A stretch of 64,000 nt of DNA from Actinomycetota bacterium (GCA_009701575.1 WLJX01000001.1:1-64000), one strand, 5' to 3'. Positions 36,941-45,789 are shown, numbered from the stretch's first letter. A program made the numbers and translations. The notes: generated from the sequence alone by a model not told the origin.

Positions 36941-37891
36941 ATGGATATGCGGATACTCGGAAATTCAGGCCTTCGGGTCTCACGACTAGCTCTTGGAACT
37001 ATGACATGGGGTCGCGATACCGATGAGCATGAAGCAGCAGACCAATTAAAAACTTTCCTGGATGCTGGGGGGAATCTAGTCGACACAGCCGCAATGTACG
37101 GTGATGGCGATAGTGAGCGGGTAATCGGCGGTTTTATTGGAACGTTAGCTAAGCGGGAAGATCTAGTTTTAGCTACGAAAGCTGGCATCTCTTTTAATTC
37201 TGGCGAACGAAGCGTTAATAACTCCCGAACAAATCTTTTGAGCGATTTAGATAAATCCCTGTCAAGACTGGGCGTTGAATACATAGATTTATGGCAAATT
37301 CATACTTGGGATTCCATGGTGCCGCTTGAAGAAACTCTTTCAGCAATAGACCAAGCAGTGTCATCGGGACGTGTTCGCTATGTTGGTGTTTCCAATTTCT
37401 CCGGTTGGCAATTAGCAAGGGCAGCTACTCTTCAAAATCCCCTCTTTGGAAAGGCGCCAATAATTTCGAGCCAAGTCGAGTATTCACTTTTGAATCGAGG
37501 AATTGAAGCCGAAGTTATTCCTGCGGCGATTGAGATGAACGTTGGAATTCTCGCTTGGTCACCACTCGGACGTGGCGTTTTAACGGGCAAATACCGAAAT
37601 GGTTCACCGTCAGATTCAAGAGGAGCTAGCCCACACTTCAGTGGATTTATTGCGCCATACCTCGACGAGCGTTCTCGTAAAATTGTTGAAGCGGTTTGCG
37701 TTGCAAGTGATGGACTCGGTTATTCACCCCTAGAAGTTGCTCTCTCTTGGGTCCGAGAGGGATATGGCGTTACTAGCGCAATAATTGGGGCACGAACCGC
37801 TGCGCAATTGCGTGGCATATTAACAGTTGAGGAAATAACACTTCCGGATCAGGTGAGAGCCGCGCTCGATGAAATATCAGCAGATGTTTAA
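36941..37891 (+). CDS. Aldo/keto reductase
   Basis: A 316-residue NADPH-dependent oxidoreductase of the TIM-barrel aldo/keto reductase superfamily. The catalytic tetrad is visible: Asp and Tyr in NLVDTAAMYGDGDSE, Lys in VLATKAG, His in WQIHTWD. The cofactor region SAIIGARTAAQL is near the C-terminus. It resembles YajO/Tas-type members, whose physiological substrates are mostly unknown. Its stop is directly adjacent to the convergent peptidase gene. Confidence 0.88.
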   Translation: MDMRILGNSGLRVSRLALGTMTWGRDTDEHEAADQLKTFLDAGGNLVDTAAMYGDGDSERVIGGFIGTLAKREDLVLATKAGISFNSGERSVNNSRTNLLSDLDKSLSRLGVEYIDLWQIHTWDSMVPLEETLSAIDQAVSSGRVRYVGVSNFSGWQLARAATLQNPLFGKAPIISSQVEYSLLNRGIEAEVIPAAIEMNVGILAWSPLGRGVLTGKYRNGSPSDSRGASPHFSGFIAPYLDERSRKIVEAVCVASDGLGYSPLEVALSWVREGYGVTSAIIGARTAAQLRGILTVEEITLPDQVRAALDEISADV

Positions 37892-39217
37892 TTAACTATT
37901 TTGTAAAAATTCATTAAGGACTTTAACCCCGAAGCGAAGACCATCTATTGGAATTCGTTCGTCGACGCCGTGGAAAAGTGCAAAGAAATCAAGATCTGCA
38001 GGAAGTTTTACTGGGCTAAATCCATAACCAGTAATTCCTAAATCTGAGAGCGCTTTGTTATCCGTTCCACCACTCATTAAATATGGAACCGGAATTCCTT
38101 CAGGATCATATTTTGCTATCGCTGCTTTCATAGCATCAACTAAGGGTCCTTCGAAATCAACTTCCAAGGCTTTATCGCGAACGAGAACTTCGATTTCGAT
38201 CTCATCGCCTGCAAGCTTCTTTACAGTGCTCATGAGATCTTCTTCAAATCCTGGCAGAAAGCGACCGTCTACAACAGCGGTTGCGTGTTGCGGAATAACA
38301 TTCGCCTTGTAACCTGCGTTTAACATCGTCGGATTTGAGGTGTTTTGAATAGTTGCCCCCATCATGCGAGCGGCACCACCTATATGTTTAAGCAAAGGTC
38401 GAACATTTGCAGGTTCGTACTTCTCCCCAGTTAGCTCAGCTACTTTTGACCAAAATTTGCGCCCCGTTTTGGTTTCCACTTGAGGCCATTCGTAAGAACC
38501 GATGCGAGCAACTGCCTCCGATAACTTACTAATTGCATTCTTTGGGTTAATAAATGAACCGTGTCCTGCTTCTCCAGAAGCCTTCAGTTGCAGCCAGTTA
38601 ATTCCTTTCTGGGCGCTCTCAATAAAATAGAGTCGGTGTCCCCCAGTTATTGTTACGGAGAAACCTCCAACTTCAGAGATCGCTTCAGTGTAACCCTCAA
38701 AAATTTCTGGACGATTCTTCACTAAATAACGTGAGCCATATTCACTACCTGCCTCTTCGTCAGCAAAGAATACGAGGAGAATATTTCTTGGTGGTAGGTA
38801 ATTTGCCCTTTTCCAAGCGCGAACAGTCGCAATAATCATTGCGTCCATATCCTTCATATCTACCGCGCCGCGACCCCATAAATAGCCATCTTTAATTTCT
38901 CCACCAAATGGGTCGACCGACCAATCATCAGCATTCACTGGAACAACATCGAGGTGTCCATGCACGACAAGCCCGGGTCGATTCTGATCTGCTCCATTAA
39001 TTTTTGCCACGACATTTACACGATTCTCGCCTGTGACAATCAATTCGCAATCTATTCCAACTTCGGCGAGCTTCTTAGCTACATAATCGGCGATAGCTCT
39101 CTCATCCCCAACTCCCTCACCAAAGTTAACGCTTGGGATCCGGATCATCTCCTGACAGATTGAAATGCATTCTTCTTCGAGAAGAGCAATATCTATCGGG
39201 GTGGCTGCGTTCGTCAT
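37892..39217 (-). CDS. M20-family metallopeptidase (dipeptidase/deacylase)
   Basis: A 441-residue zinc hydrolase. Metal ligands and catalytic residues are seen in VVHGHLDVVPVNADDWSVDPFGG, GRGAVDMKDMDA, FADEEAGSEYG (catalytic Glu) and the C-terminal PYLMSGGTDNKAL region (His replaced position lies downstream in LFHGVDERI). The central dimerisation domain is present. Related actinobacterial proteins are called dipeptidase or acetylornithine deacetylase-like; substrate uncertain. I use the ATG at 39217 with AAGGA 5 nt upstream; in-frame starts at 39235 (ATG) and 39271 (GTG) are possible. Confidence 0.85.
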   Translation of the reverse strand: MTNAATPIDIALLEEECISICQEMIRIPSVNFGEGVGDERAIADYVAKKLAEVGIDCELIVTGENRVNVVAKINGADQNRPGLVVHGHLDVVPVNADDWSVDPFGGEIKDGYLWGRGAVDMKDMDAMIIATVRAWKRANYLPPRNILLVFFADEEAGSEYGSRYLVKNRPEIFEGYTEAISEVGGFSVTITGGHRLYFIESAQKGINWLQLKASGEAGHGSFINPKNAISKLSEAVARIGSYEWPQVETKTGRKFWSKVAELTGEKYEPANVRPLLKHIGGAARMMGATIQNTSNPTMLNAGYKANVIPQHATAVVDGRFLPGFEEDLMSTVKKLAGDEIEIEVLVRDKALEVDFEGPLVDAMKAAIAKYDPEGIPVPYLMSGGTDNKALSDLGITGYGFSPVKLPADLDFFALFHGVDERIPIDGLRFGVKVLNEFLQNS

Positions 39218-39307
39218 ATTTTCCTTCTTCGACATAGGCCTATCTTGCCTCAATTGGGATGATGCGCGCACGATTGGTATCGTTGTGCCACTAAAAGATT
39301 TCCATCG

Positions 39308-39391
39308 GTCCGGGTGGCGGAATTGGCAGACGCGCTAGCTTGAGGTGTTAGTTCCCGCAAGGGATTAGGGGTTCAAGTCCCCTCTCGGACA
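39308..39391 (+). tRNA. tRNA-Leu (anticodon GAG)
   Basis: The 84-nt sequence folds as a class II tRNA: acceptor GTCCGGG pairs with CTCGGAC (one G-U), the D-arm contains GGCGGAATTGGCAGACGCGC, the anticodon stem CTAGC/GTTAG holds the loop TTGAGGT with anticodon GAG. A variable arm (TTCCCGCAAGGGA) and T-arm GGGGTTCAAGTCCCC follow. It would read CUC and CUU. The 3' CCA is not encoded (the bases after the discriminator are CGA), so CCA must be added by nucleotidyltransferase. Confidence 0.95.
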
Positions 39392-39452
39392 CGAGATGTT
39401 AAATTGCAACTCGTTAGGTCTTGCAATACATGAGTTAACCAAAGGGAGAAAC

Positions 39453-40493
39453 ATGCAGTCAAAGGGATACGCAGTTCTAGAAGCATCAAAGGCTTTAGTT
39501 CCATTTTCCTTTTCGAGGCGCGAATTGCGCCCAGCAGATGTTGCACTAAAGATTGAGTATGCTGGAATTTGCCACTCTGATATCCACCAAGCCCGCGAAG
39601 AGTGGGGCCCAGCAATCTTTCCTATGGTTCCAGGTCATGAAATCGCTGGTGTTGTTACGGAAATTGGAAATTCAGTAACCAAGTTTAAAGTTGGCGATCG
39701 TATAGGTGTTGGTGTCTTCGTAGATTCTTGTCGCAAGTGCGATTCATGTAAAGCAGGTTTAGAACAGTATTGTGTCGAAGGAATGACTGGAACATATAAC
39801 GGTTACGAACGAGATGGAAAGACCGTTGCTCAAGGTGGATATTCGGATACGTTCGTTGTCGATCAAGATTATGCAGTAACCATTCCTGCTAATTTAGATA
39901 TGGCTGGAGTTGCCCCTCTTCTCTGTGCGGGCATCACTCTTTATTCCCCTCTTAAGAACTGGGGCGCAGGTAAAGGGAAGAAAGTTGGAATCATAGGGCT
40001 AGGTGGACTTGGGCACATGGGACTCAAATTCTCAGTTGCACTTGGTGCACACACAACCGTTTTCTCGCATTCACCTTCTAAAGAGGCAGATGCTAAAAAA
40101 ATGGGAGCTCATGATTTCGTTGTTACCAAAGATCCCGCAACTTTGGCTGCGATGGCTAAGGATTTCGACCTTATCCTGAATACAGTTTCTGCAGATATGG
40201 ATTTGACCCCATTTCTTGAGCGCCTGAAATTGGATGGCACTTTGGTTTTGATTGGTCTTCCAGGTAAACCTTATGAAATTAGCACACCAACTCTTCTAGC
40301 TCAACGTCGTTCTCTTGCTGGCTCGATGATCGGCGGAATTGCTCAAACTCAAGAAATGCTGAACTTCTGTGGCGAACACAATATTGTGAGCGATGTTGAA
40401 GTAATTGAACCTACTTACATCAACGAAGCGTACGAAAGAACAGTCAAGAGTGATGTGAAGTATCGCTTCGTAATTGATGCTAAAAAGTTTTAA
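39453..40493 (+). CDS. Zinc-dependent alcohol dehydrogenase (YahK/cinnamyl-alcohol type)
   Basis: A 346-residue medium-chain dehydrogenase/reductase. Catalytic zinc ligands are in AGICHSDIHQ and PGHEIAGVV; structural zinc cysteines in VDSCRKCDSCKAGLEQYC. The nucleotide-binding motif is VGIIGLGGLGHMGLKFSVALGA. It is most like NADP-dependent YahK/AdhC aldehyde reductases acting on varied alcohols. The ATG at 39453 is preceded by AGGGAG; a longer frame from 39396 lacks a signal. It starts 61 nt after the tRNA-Leu gene on the same strand. It converges on the DUF554 gene with a 5-bp gap. Confidence 0.9.
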   Translation: MQSKGYAVLEASKALVPFSFSRRELRPADVALKIEYAGICHSDIHQAREEWGPAIFPMVPGHEIAGVVTEIGNSVTKFKVGDRIGVGVFVDSCRKCDSCKAGLEQYCVEGMTGTYNGYERDGKTVAQGGYSDTFVVDQDYAVTIPANLDMAGVAPLLCAGITLYSPLKNWGAGKGKKVGIIGLGGLGHMGLKFSVALGAHTTVFSHSPSKEADAKKMGAHDFVVTKDPATLAAMAKDFDLILNTVSADMDLTPFLERLKLDGTLVLIGLPGKPYEISTPTLLAQRRSLAGSMIGGIAQTQEMLNFCGEHNIVSDVEVIEPTYINEAYERTVKSDVKYRFVIDAKKF

Positions 40494-40498
40494 TTTTC

Positions 40499-41233
40499 TT
40501 AGTTAAAGATATGTAGTAACGCTGCAATAATTGGGGCGAGAAACAGTGCTGGTAGGAGATTTCCTACTGGCACTTGTTTTATTTTGAGCATGCGCAGACT
40601 GATTCCAAGAAGCAGGATTCCTCCCGTAACCGTCATGGCAAGTATTTGATAATCCGCCAATACTGCGCCAAGAAGAAATCCAACTCCCGTCCAAGCAAAC
40701 TGGTAAATTCCAACAGGAAGTGCCGATACTGCTACTCCCCAACCTAGGGTTGCAGCAAATGCGATAGATGTAACACCATCAAGAATGCTCTTTAGAACTA
40801 ATAAATCAATCCCGGCTCCGGTTCCATCACTAATTGAACCGAGTATGGCCATCGGACCAATCACGAATAGAAGTGAAGCTGATACAAATCCATCAACGAA
40901 TGGACTGGAACCATTCGGATCAAATCGATTCTTCAAGCGAATTCCTACAACTTCTAACCGCTTCTCAATATGAAGAGCGCTGCCGATGAGTGCGCCAAGA
41001 AGTAGTGATGCCAGAATTGTTAGAATTGCCCAGCCCTTGGGAAGAGCATCTACAAAATCAATATTCCATAAATGGCGGAGGGCATCTGCAGCAGCCAATA
41101 ACGTCACGAATCCAAGTGCTGTTGTGATCAGGTCGCGAGTTTCTTCTTTAAACTTTGATCCAGCGAAAATTCCTATGGCTGAACCAAGAAGTATTGCAAG
41201 AACATTAATTATTGTTCCAAGACCCGTAAACAT
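40499..41233 (-). CDS. DUF554 membrane protein (YdfK-like)
   Basis: A 244-residue integral membrane protein with about six to seven hydrophobic segments. The opening MFTGLGTIINVLAILLGSAIGI and the repeated small-residue pattern (LLGALIG, FLLGAVLADYQILAMTVTGGILLLGISLRML) are typical of DUF554. The function of the family is not known; transport of an unknown solute is only a guess. GGAGG precedes the ATG at 41233 by 9 nt. It is divergent from the YczE/YitT-type gene, with -10 boxes that overlap in a palindrome. Confidence 0.85.
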   Translation of the reverse strand: MFTGLGTIINVLAILLGSAIGIFAGSKFKEETRDLITTALGFVTLLAAADALRHLWNIDFVDALPKGWAILTILASLLLGALIGSALHIEKRLEVVGIRLKNRFDPNGSSPFVDGFVSASLLFVIGPMAILGSISDGTGAGIDLLVLKSILDGVTSIAFAATLGWGVAVSALPVGIYQFAWTGVGFLLGAVLADYQILAMTVTGGILLLGISLRMLKIKQVPVGNLLPALFLAPIIAALLHIFN

Positions 41234-41258
41234 TTGTGAAAACCTCCGGTCGAATCGG

Positions 41259-41267
41259 TAGACTCTA
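41259..41267. promoter_or_regulatory. Palindromic TAGACTCTA: overlapping divergent -10 elements
   Basis: TAGACT (41259-41264, plus strand) has 6 nt to the GTG of the gene at 41271. TAGAGT (41267-41262, minus strand) sits where a -10 for the DUF554 gene would be, giving a short leader with its GGAGG. The two share the palindrome TAGA-C-TCTA. Confidence 0.55.
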
Positions 41268-41270
41268 ACA

Positions 41271-41960
41271 GTGAATTTAAGAGATATCGGTGGGAAAATT
41301 GCTCACTTCCTGAAACCAGTACGAACAATCCCAATCACACCATGGACTGCGAAATCTCGTTGGTCTATAACCCCACGAATTGGTGTTGTTCTATTTTTGG
41401 GATTGGCAATTTTCGGTTTCGGTGAATCTCTACTGATTCAGTCAACTATTGGAAACTCTCCCTGGGTTGTTTTGGCCGAGGGTCTTTCGCTTCAAACTGG
41501 ACTTACGATCGGTCAAACTACTGCACTGGTTTCGATCTGTGTTCTTGCGCTCTGGTGGCCGCTACGAGAGCGGCCAGGATTTGGCACTCTAAGCAACATT
41601 GCTGTTATTGCAGTGTTCATTCAGATTGGTGTTGACCATGTTCCAGAAGTGCGTGACTTTCTCGCTTTGCAGCTTCTATATGTTCTAGTTGGCATCGGTT
41701 TAGTTGGCGCAGGTTCGGCTCTATACATAACCTGCGGAATGGGACCCGGGCCTAGAGATGGTCTTATGACATCAATCCATCGACATACCGGGATTAGAAT
41801 CTCCAGAGCAAGACTTAGCGTTGAGGTAACTGTTCTAGTTATTGGAAAATTACTCGGTGGTTCGCTCGGGATTGGAACTGCAATGTTCGCGCTCTTTATC
41901 GGTAATTCAATAGCAACCAATCTGGGTTTTGTCTCTAAAATTTCCAATCGATTGCGCTAA
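41271..41960 (+). CDS. YczE/YyaS/YitT-family membrane protein
   Basis: A 229-residue protein with about six membrane helices (first at GVVLFLGLAIFGFGESLLI). It has the family hallmark ALYITCGMGPGPRDGLMTSIHRHTGIRISRARLSVE, a conserved glycine/proline loop followed by a helix. It belongs to the YczE/YyaS/YitT group (COG2364). In some bacteria these lie near multidrug or metabolite regulators; no role is established. Starts at GTG 41271 by a leaderless promoter. Its 3' end overlaps the convergent ung gene by 26 bp. Confidence 0.85.
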   Translation: MNLRDIGGKIAHFLKPVRTIPITPWTAKSRWSITPRIGVVLFLGLAIFGFGESLLIQSTIGNSPWVVLAEGLSLQTGLTIGQTTALVSICVLALWWPLRERPGFGTLSNIAVIAVFIQIGVDHVPEVRDFLALQLLYVLVGIGLVGAGSALYITCGMGPGPRDGLMTSIHRHTGIRISRARLSVEVTVLVIGKLLGGSLGIGTAMFALFIGNSIATNLGFVSKISNRLR

Positions 41961-42564
41961 CACTTAAATTATTCAATAGAGCATTGGTCCCACTAAAAGG
42001 TTTCGAACCAAAAAAACCACGATATGCCGACAGTGGACTTGGATGTACCCCCATTATCAATTTTTCTGTATCAATTAGCGGTGCAAGTTCCTGTGCACTT
42101 CTCCCCCATAAAATGAAAATAATTTCGCGCTCGGCTAGAAATTTCACAACCGCTTCAGTAAAGCTCTCCCACCCAAGTTTCGCATGGGACTGACTTAAAT
42201 GCGGTGTCGTTGTAAGAACTCGATTTAAAAGAAATACTCCCCTATTTTGCAACTCCGAAAGATCTCCACTATTTGGAATTGCGCCCACATCGTCGAACAA
42301 TTCCTTAAAAATATTCTTTAGTGTCGGCGGAAATTTTTTCACATCACCCGGGACACTGAAAGCCAGACCCATCGCATGCTCTGGGTTTGGATAGGGGTCC
42401 TGGCCCAAAATAACTACTTTGATAGATTCGATCGGAAGCTCGAAGGCTCGAAAAATCAAGCCATCCTCTGGAATACGTGACTTAGGAAGATCAATTGCTG
42501 ATAACAGGCGCTTTGAATCTGGAATCGCTTGCTGCCATTGATAGGGAAGCTTTTCGTAAAGCAT
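41935..42564 (-). CDS. ung: Uracil-DNA glycosylase, family 1
   Basis: Removes uracil from DNA. The 209-residue protein has the catalytic water-activating loop VVILGQDPYPNPEHAMGLAFSVP, the uracil-binding region GVFLLNRVLTTTPH, and the minor-groove intercalation loop GVHPSPLSAYRGFFG with its catalytic histidine. All are diagnostic of family 1 UDG. It follows the ABC ATPase gene by 10 nt on the same strand and overlaps the convergent membrane-protein gene. Confidence 0.95.
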   Translation of the reverse strand: MLYEKLPYQWQQAIPDSKRLLSAIDLPKSRIPEDGLIFRAFELPIESIKVVILGQDPYPNPEHAMGLAFSVPGDVKKFPPTLKNIFKELFDDVGAIPNSGDLSELQNRGVFLLNRVLTTTPHLSQSHAKLGWESFTEAVVKFLAEREIIFILWGRSAQELAPLIDTEKLIMGVHPSPLSAYRGFFGSKPFSGTNALLNNLSVSAIDWKF

Positions 42565-42574
42565 TGATTCAGTT

Positions 42575-43360
42575 CTAACTGATTGCGTTTGCTGTGAAAC
42601 GATTATTAGTTACTGAGACGTTGATTGGCATTTCATACGCAGTAGTTAAATTCTCTGACGTAACGACTCCACCAATTGGGCCACTTGCGACTACGCTTCC
42701 CGATTTCAATAAGAGAGCATGTGTTGACCCGGCGGGAATTTCTTCAATGTGATGCGTAATCATAAGCGTTGCGGGTGAGAAAGGATCAGATGCAAGGGCA
42801 TCAAATCGGCGCAGTAAATCTTCACGTCCACCTAAATCCAGCCCAGCAGCTGGTTCATCAAGTAGCAAAATTTCTGGATCCGCCATTAGCGATCGCGCTA
42901 TTAGAGTTCGTTTCTTCTCTCCTTCGCTTAAGGTAAAAAACTTGCGCCCAGCCAATTCGCGCACTCCCAGAGTTGTCAGAAGTCCTTGCGCCCTAGATTC
43001 ATCCCAAAGCTCATAAGGTTCTTGCCACCTACCTAACATTGCGTACGCAGCTGTTAAAACTACATCCAAAACTTTTTCATCTTCAGGAAATTGGTTTACA
43101 AGAGTGGAACCCATGAAACCAATTCTGGGGCGAAGTTCAAATACATCTACGGCGCCCAATCTCGATCCAAGAATATGAACGGTGCCCGTAGTTGGATGAA
43201 TCTGACTTGAGCAGAGCGAGAAGAGCGTAGATTTACCTGCGCCATTTGGCCCAAGGATTACCCAGCGTTCATTCTCTTCCACTTGCCAATCGATCGGACC
43301 AAGAATAGTTTTGCCGTCACGAACAACAGTTACATTCGCTATTTGCAGAACCTGAGCCAC
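42575..43360 (-). CDS. ABC-type ATP-binding protein (orphan)
   Basis: A 261-residue ABC ATPase with Walker A LGPNGAGKS, Q-loop RIGFMGS, signature LSEGEKKRTLIARSL, Walker B ILLLDEPAAGLD and the switch histidine in LMITHHIEEI. It is closest in style to ModF/YlmA-type soluble ATPases. No permease or binding-protein gene is nearby, so either its membrane partner is elsewhere or it has a non-transport role. GTG at 43360 is supported by a -10 seven nt upstream. It is divergent from serB. Confidence 0.85.
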   Translation of the reverse strand: MAQVLQIANVTVVRDGKTILGPIDWQVEENERWVILGPNGAGKSTLFSLCSSQIHPTTGTVHILGSRLGAVDVFELRPRIGFMGSTLVNQFPEDEKVLDVVLTAAYAMLGRWQEPYELWDESRAQGLLTTLGVRELAGRKFFTLSEGEKKRTLIARSLMADPEILLLDEPAAGLDLGGREDLLRRFDALASDPFSPATLMITHHIEEIPAGSTHALLLKSGSVVASGPIGGVVTSENLTTAYEMPINVSVTNNRFTANAIS

Positions 43361-43367
43361 AGGCGTA

Positions 43368-43373
43368 AAGATA
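43368..43373 (-). promoter_or_regulatory. -10 element, probable leaderless promoter of the ABC ATPase gene
   Basis: On the minus strand TATCTT (43373-43368) is followed by 7 nt and the GTG at 43360. It is back to back with the serB promoter in a 59-bp divergent spacer. Confidence 0.5.
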
Positions 43374-43407
43374 CCTGTATCGGGCGCAAGTTAATGCGAC
43401 GAACCGC

Positions 43408-43413
43408 TAATCT
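43408..43413 (+). promoter_or_regulatory. -10 element, leaderless promoter of serB
   Basis: TAATCT is followed by 6 nt (AGGTCC) and the ATG at 43420. No clear -35 is visible. Confidence 0.6.
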
Positions 43414-43419
43414 AGGTCC

Positions 43420-44625
43420 ATGAGCCATGAAAAAATTGAACACACTGGCCTAATCCTAATTTCTGGCATAGATGCTCCCGGAGTTACGCAAGCCCTTTTT
43501 GCTACGTTAGAACCCTTCGCCATAACAATTTTAGATATTGAGCAAGTTGTAATAAGAGGTCGATTGATTTTGACGGCCCTGATCTCCCTCGACCCGGCGC
43601 ATGCAAATGCGATCGAGAAAGATCTTTTGGAGATAACAAATCATCTCGGTTTGGATTTGGCGATTGATTTTACAGACGAGTCGAAACGAGATGTAAAAAG
43701 CTCAAACTTACATATCGTGGCGCTCTCTCAACAGCTATTTCCATCTGGCATAGCCGCTCTGGCAACAAAGATTGCCGAACAAGGCGGAAATATCGACCGG
43801 ATTCATCGGACCGCTTCATATCCTCTAACAGCTATTGAATTTGAAGTCACTCTAGAATCAAGTGAGAACAGCCTAAAGATTATTCAACGCGAACTTGCCG
43901 AAATTGCGCGAGCGAATGGTATGGATATTGCAGTGGAACAGAGTGGTCTCACCAGGCGGGCTAAAAGAATTGTCTTACTTGATATGGATTCAACGCTTAT
44001 TCAACAGGAAGTTATCGATTTGATCGCTGCCAAATATGGAGTTGGTGATCAGGTTGCTGGGATTACCGAAACTGCAATGCGAGGTGAATTGGATTTCGTT
44101 GCCTCTCTCAACGCCCGTGTGGCACTTCTGACGGGCGCTGATATCTCTATTCTTGATGAGGTTAAGGCCGAGATAACTCTTACTCCGGGAGCTAGAACGT
44201 TAATTCGCACATTGCACCGACTTGGCCACAAGGTAGGTGTGGTTTCCGGTGGCTTTCTCAATGTGATTGAGCCGCTACTAAAGGAACTAAATATTGATTT
44301 CTACCGCGCAAATATCTTGGAAACTTCTGGTTCAAAATTGACAGGAAAGTTAACTGGAGCGATTATCGATCGAGCTGCAAAAGCCGATGCCTTGCGCGAA
44401 TTCGCTTCTCGAGAAGGCGTTGCTCTCTCTCAAACAATCGCAATCGGTGATGGTGCTAACGACCTCGGAATGCTCGAGATTGCTGGACTTGGGATCGCAT
44501 TCAATGCTAAACCAGCCGTTCAAGCAGCAGCAGATAGTTCGATAACTTCACCGTATCTAGATTCAGTTTTATACCTAATGGGGATTACCCGAAAAGAAAT
44601 TGAAAGTGCGGATCTAGAAAGCTAA
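43420..44625 (+). CDS. serB: Phosphoserine phosphatase with N-terminal ACT domains
   Basis: Last step of serine synthesis. The 401-residue protein is the long actinobacterial form: two ACT-like domains in residues 1-175 (LILISGIDAPGVTQALFATLEPF and LHIVALSQQLFPSGIAALATKIAEQGGNIDRI), then a HAD phosphatase with VLLDMDSTLIQQEVIDLIA, GHKVGVVSGGFLNVI and IGDGANDLGMLEIAGLGIAFNAKP. The ACT domains suggest allosteric control by serine. The stop is 3 nt before the convergent hisG stop. Confidence 0.95.
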   Translation: MSHEKIEHTGLILISGIDAPGVTQALFATLEPFAITILDIEQVVIRGRLILTALISLDPAHANAIEKDLLEITNHLGLDLAIDFTDESKRDVKSSNLHIVALSQQLFPSGIAALATKIAEQGGNIDRIHRTASYPLTAIEFEVTLESSENSLKIIQRELAEIARANGMDIAVEQSGLTRRAKRIVLLDMDSTLIQQEVIDLIAAKYGVGDQVAGITETAMRGELDFVASLNARVALLTGADISILDEVKAEITLTPGARTLIRTLHRLGHKVGVVSGGFLNVIEPLLKELNIDFYRANILETSGSKLTGKLTGAIIDRAAKADALREFASREGVALSQTIAIGDGANDLGMLEIAGLGIAFNAKPAVQAAADSSITSPYLDSVLYLMGITRKEIESADLES

Positions 44626-44628
44626 TTC

Positions 44629-45477
44629 TTATAGGCGACAGGCGTGGATATCAGTTACCAAAATTCCTCTAGCGCCAACCGCCCACAACTCATCCATGAT
44701 TCGATTTATATCTGAACGTTTAACCATTGCACGTACTGCGTTCCAGTCGGTTTTCTGAAGCGGTGAAATAGTTGGCGATTCAATTCCAGGGGTAATTGCG
44801 CACGCACGTTCTAGGTCAATGCTTTTAACGTCGTAGTCGACCAAAACATATTGTCGGGCAATGACAACGCCACTCAATCTACGAGCCAAAGTCTCAATAA
44901 CAGGTGGTTGCGTAGATCCATTACGCGTAATTAGGATCGCTTCACTCTGGAGAAGAACTTCACCAAATATGGCAAGGCCTGCAGCGCGCAATGTGCCACC
45001 AGTCGAAACCACATCCGCAATTACATCTGCAACGCCGAGTCGAATTGCACTTTCAACGGCTCCATCCAAACTGACAATCGAAGCCTTCATGTTCCGCGTA
45101 GTCAAATAATTTTGAAGTAGTCCCGGATAAGCGGTTGCAATTCTTTTTCCTGCTAAATCCGCCTCACCCAATTTCTTTTCTACCGGACCAGCAAATCTGA
45201 AAGTACTCTTACCAAAATCAAGTGGCAGAATTTCTGAAGCGTCAGCCCCAGAGTCGAGCAATAAATCCCTGCCGGTAATACCAGCTTCGAGTTCACCACT
45301 TCCAACATAAACTGCAATATCTCTAGGTCGCAAGTAATAAAATTCAACGTCGTTATCTGGGTCAATAAAAACCAGATCGCGAAGGTCCGTGCGCTGGCGA
45401 TATCCGGCTTCTCTAAGCATCAAAGCAGAGCTCTCCGCGAGTGAACCCTTATTCGGTACCGCAATTTTAAGAACCAC
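44629..45477 (-). CDS. hisG: ATP phosphoribosyltransferase, long form
   Basis: First step of histidine synthesis: condenses ATP with PRPP. The 282-residue chain is the long homohexameric form with a C-terminal ACT-like regulatory domain (about 210-282), where histidine binds for feedback inhibition. Motifs include IAVPNKGSLAESSALMLREAGY, YVGSGELEAGITGRDLLLDSGAD and the PRPP-binding VADVIADVVSTGGTLRAAG. The start is GTG at 45477 with AGGA 5 nt upstream, 11 nt after hisE. The other his genes are not in the window. Confidence 0.95.
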   Translation of the reverse strand: MVLKIAVPNKGSLAESSALMLREAGYRQRTDLRDLVFIDPDNDVEFYYLRPRDIAVYVGSGELEAGITGRDLLLDSGADASEILPLDFGKSTFRFAGPVEKKLGEADLAGKRIATAYPGLLQNYLTTRNMKASIVSLDGAVESAIRLGVADVIADVVSTGGTLRAAGLAIFGEVLLQSEAILITRNGSTQPPVIETLARRLSGVVIARQYVLVDYDVKSIDLERACAITPGIESPTISPLQKTDWNAVRAMVKRSDINRIMDELWAVGARGILVTDIHACRL

Positions 45478-45488
45478 AGTTTTCCTAT

Positions 45489-45752
45489 CTATAGCTTCTT
45501 GTATACATCGTCTAACTCAATTCCTCGCGCAATCATTAAAACTTGAAGATGGTAAACCAATTGGCTAATCTCGAGTGCAAGTTCTTCATCACTTTGATAC
45601 TCCGCAGCGATCCATACTTCGCCTGCTTCTTCAATAATCTTCTTACCAATGGCGTGGATTCCTGAATCCAACTCCTTGACCGTGCGAGAATCACTAGGTC
45701 TGGACGCAGCTAATTGATTCAACTCTGCCCACAATGAATCAAAGTTCTTCAT
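45489..45752 (-). CDS. hisE: Phosphoribosyl-ATP diphosphatase
   Basis: Second step of histidine synthesis, hydrolysing PR-ATP to PR-AMP. The 87-residue all-helical MazG-like protein has the metal-binding [42 protein letters not shown]. Separate hisE next to hisG is the common actinobacterial arrangement. The ATG at 45752 is fixed by a -10 six nt upstream; a TTG two codons earlier is less likely. Confidence 0.95.
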   Translation of the reverse strand: MKNFDSLWAELNQLAASRPSDSRTVKELDSGIHAIGKKIIEEAGEVWIAAEYQSDEELALEISQLVYHLQVLMIARGIELDDVYKKL

Positions 45753-45758
45753 GGCCAA

Positions 45759-45764
45759 ATTTTA
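45759..45764 (-). promoter_or_regulatory. -10 element, leaderless promoter of hisEG
   Basis: On the minus strand TAAAAT (45764-45759) is followed by 6 nt (TTGGCC) and the ATG at 45752. It lies in the 37-bp gap after rpe and may give hisEG an independent transcript. Confidence 0.65.
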
Positions 45765-45789
45765 ACCTACTTACTACCAAGCACGTTCA

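Noticed and set aside
39392..39452. Possible promoter TTGCAA-17-TACATG for the alcohol dehydrogenase between tRNA-Leu and its ATG
   Set aside because: The -10 ends in G rather than T and transcription from the tRNA promoter would also reach the gene; not strong enough to list.
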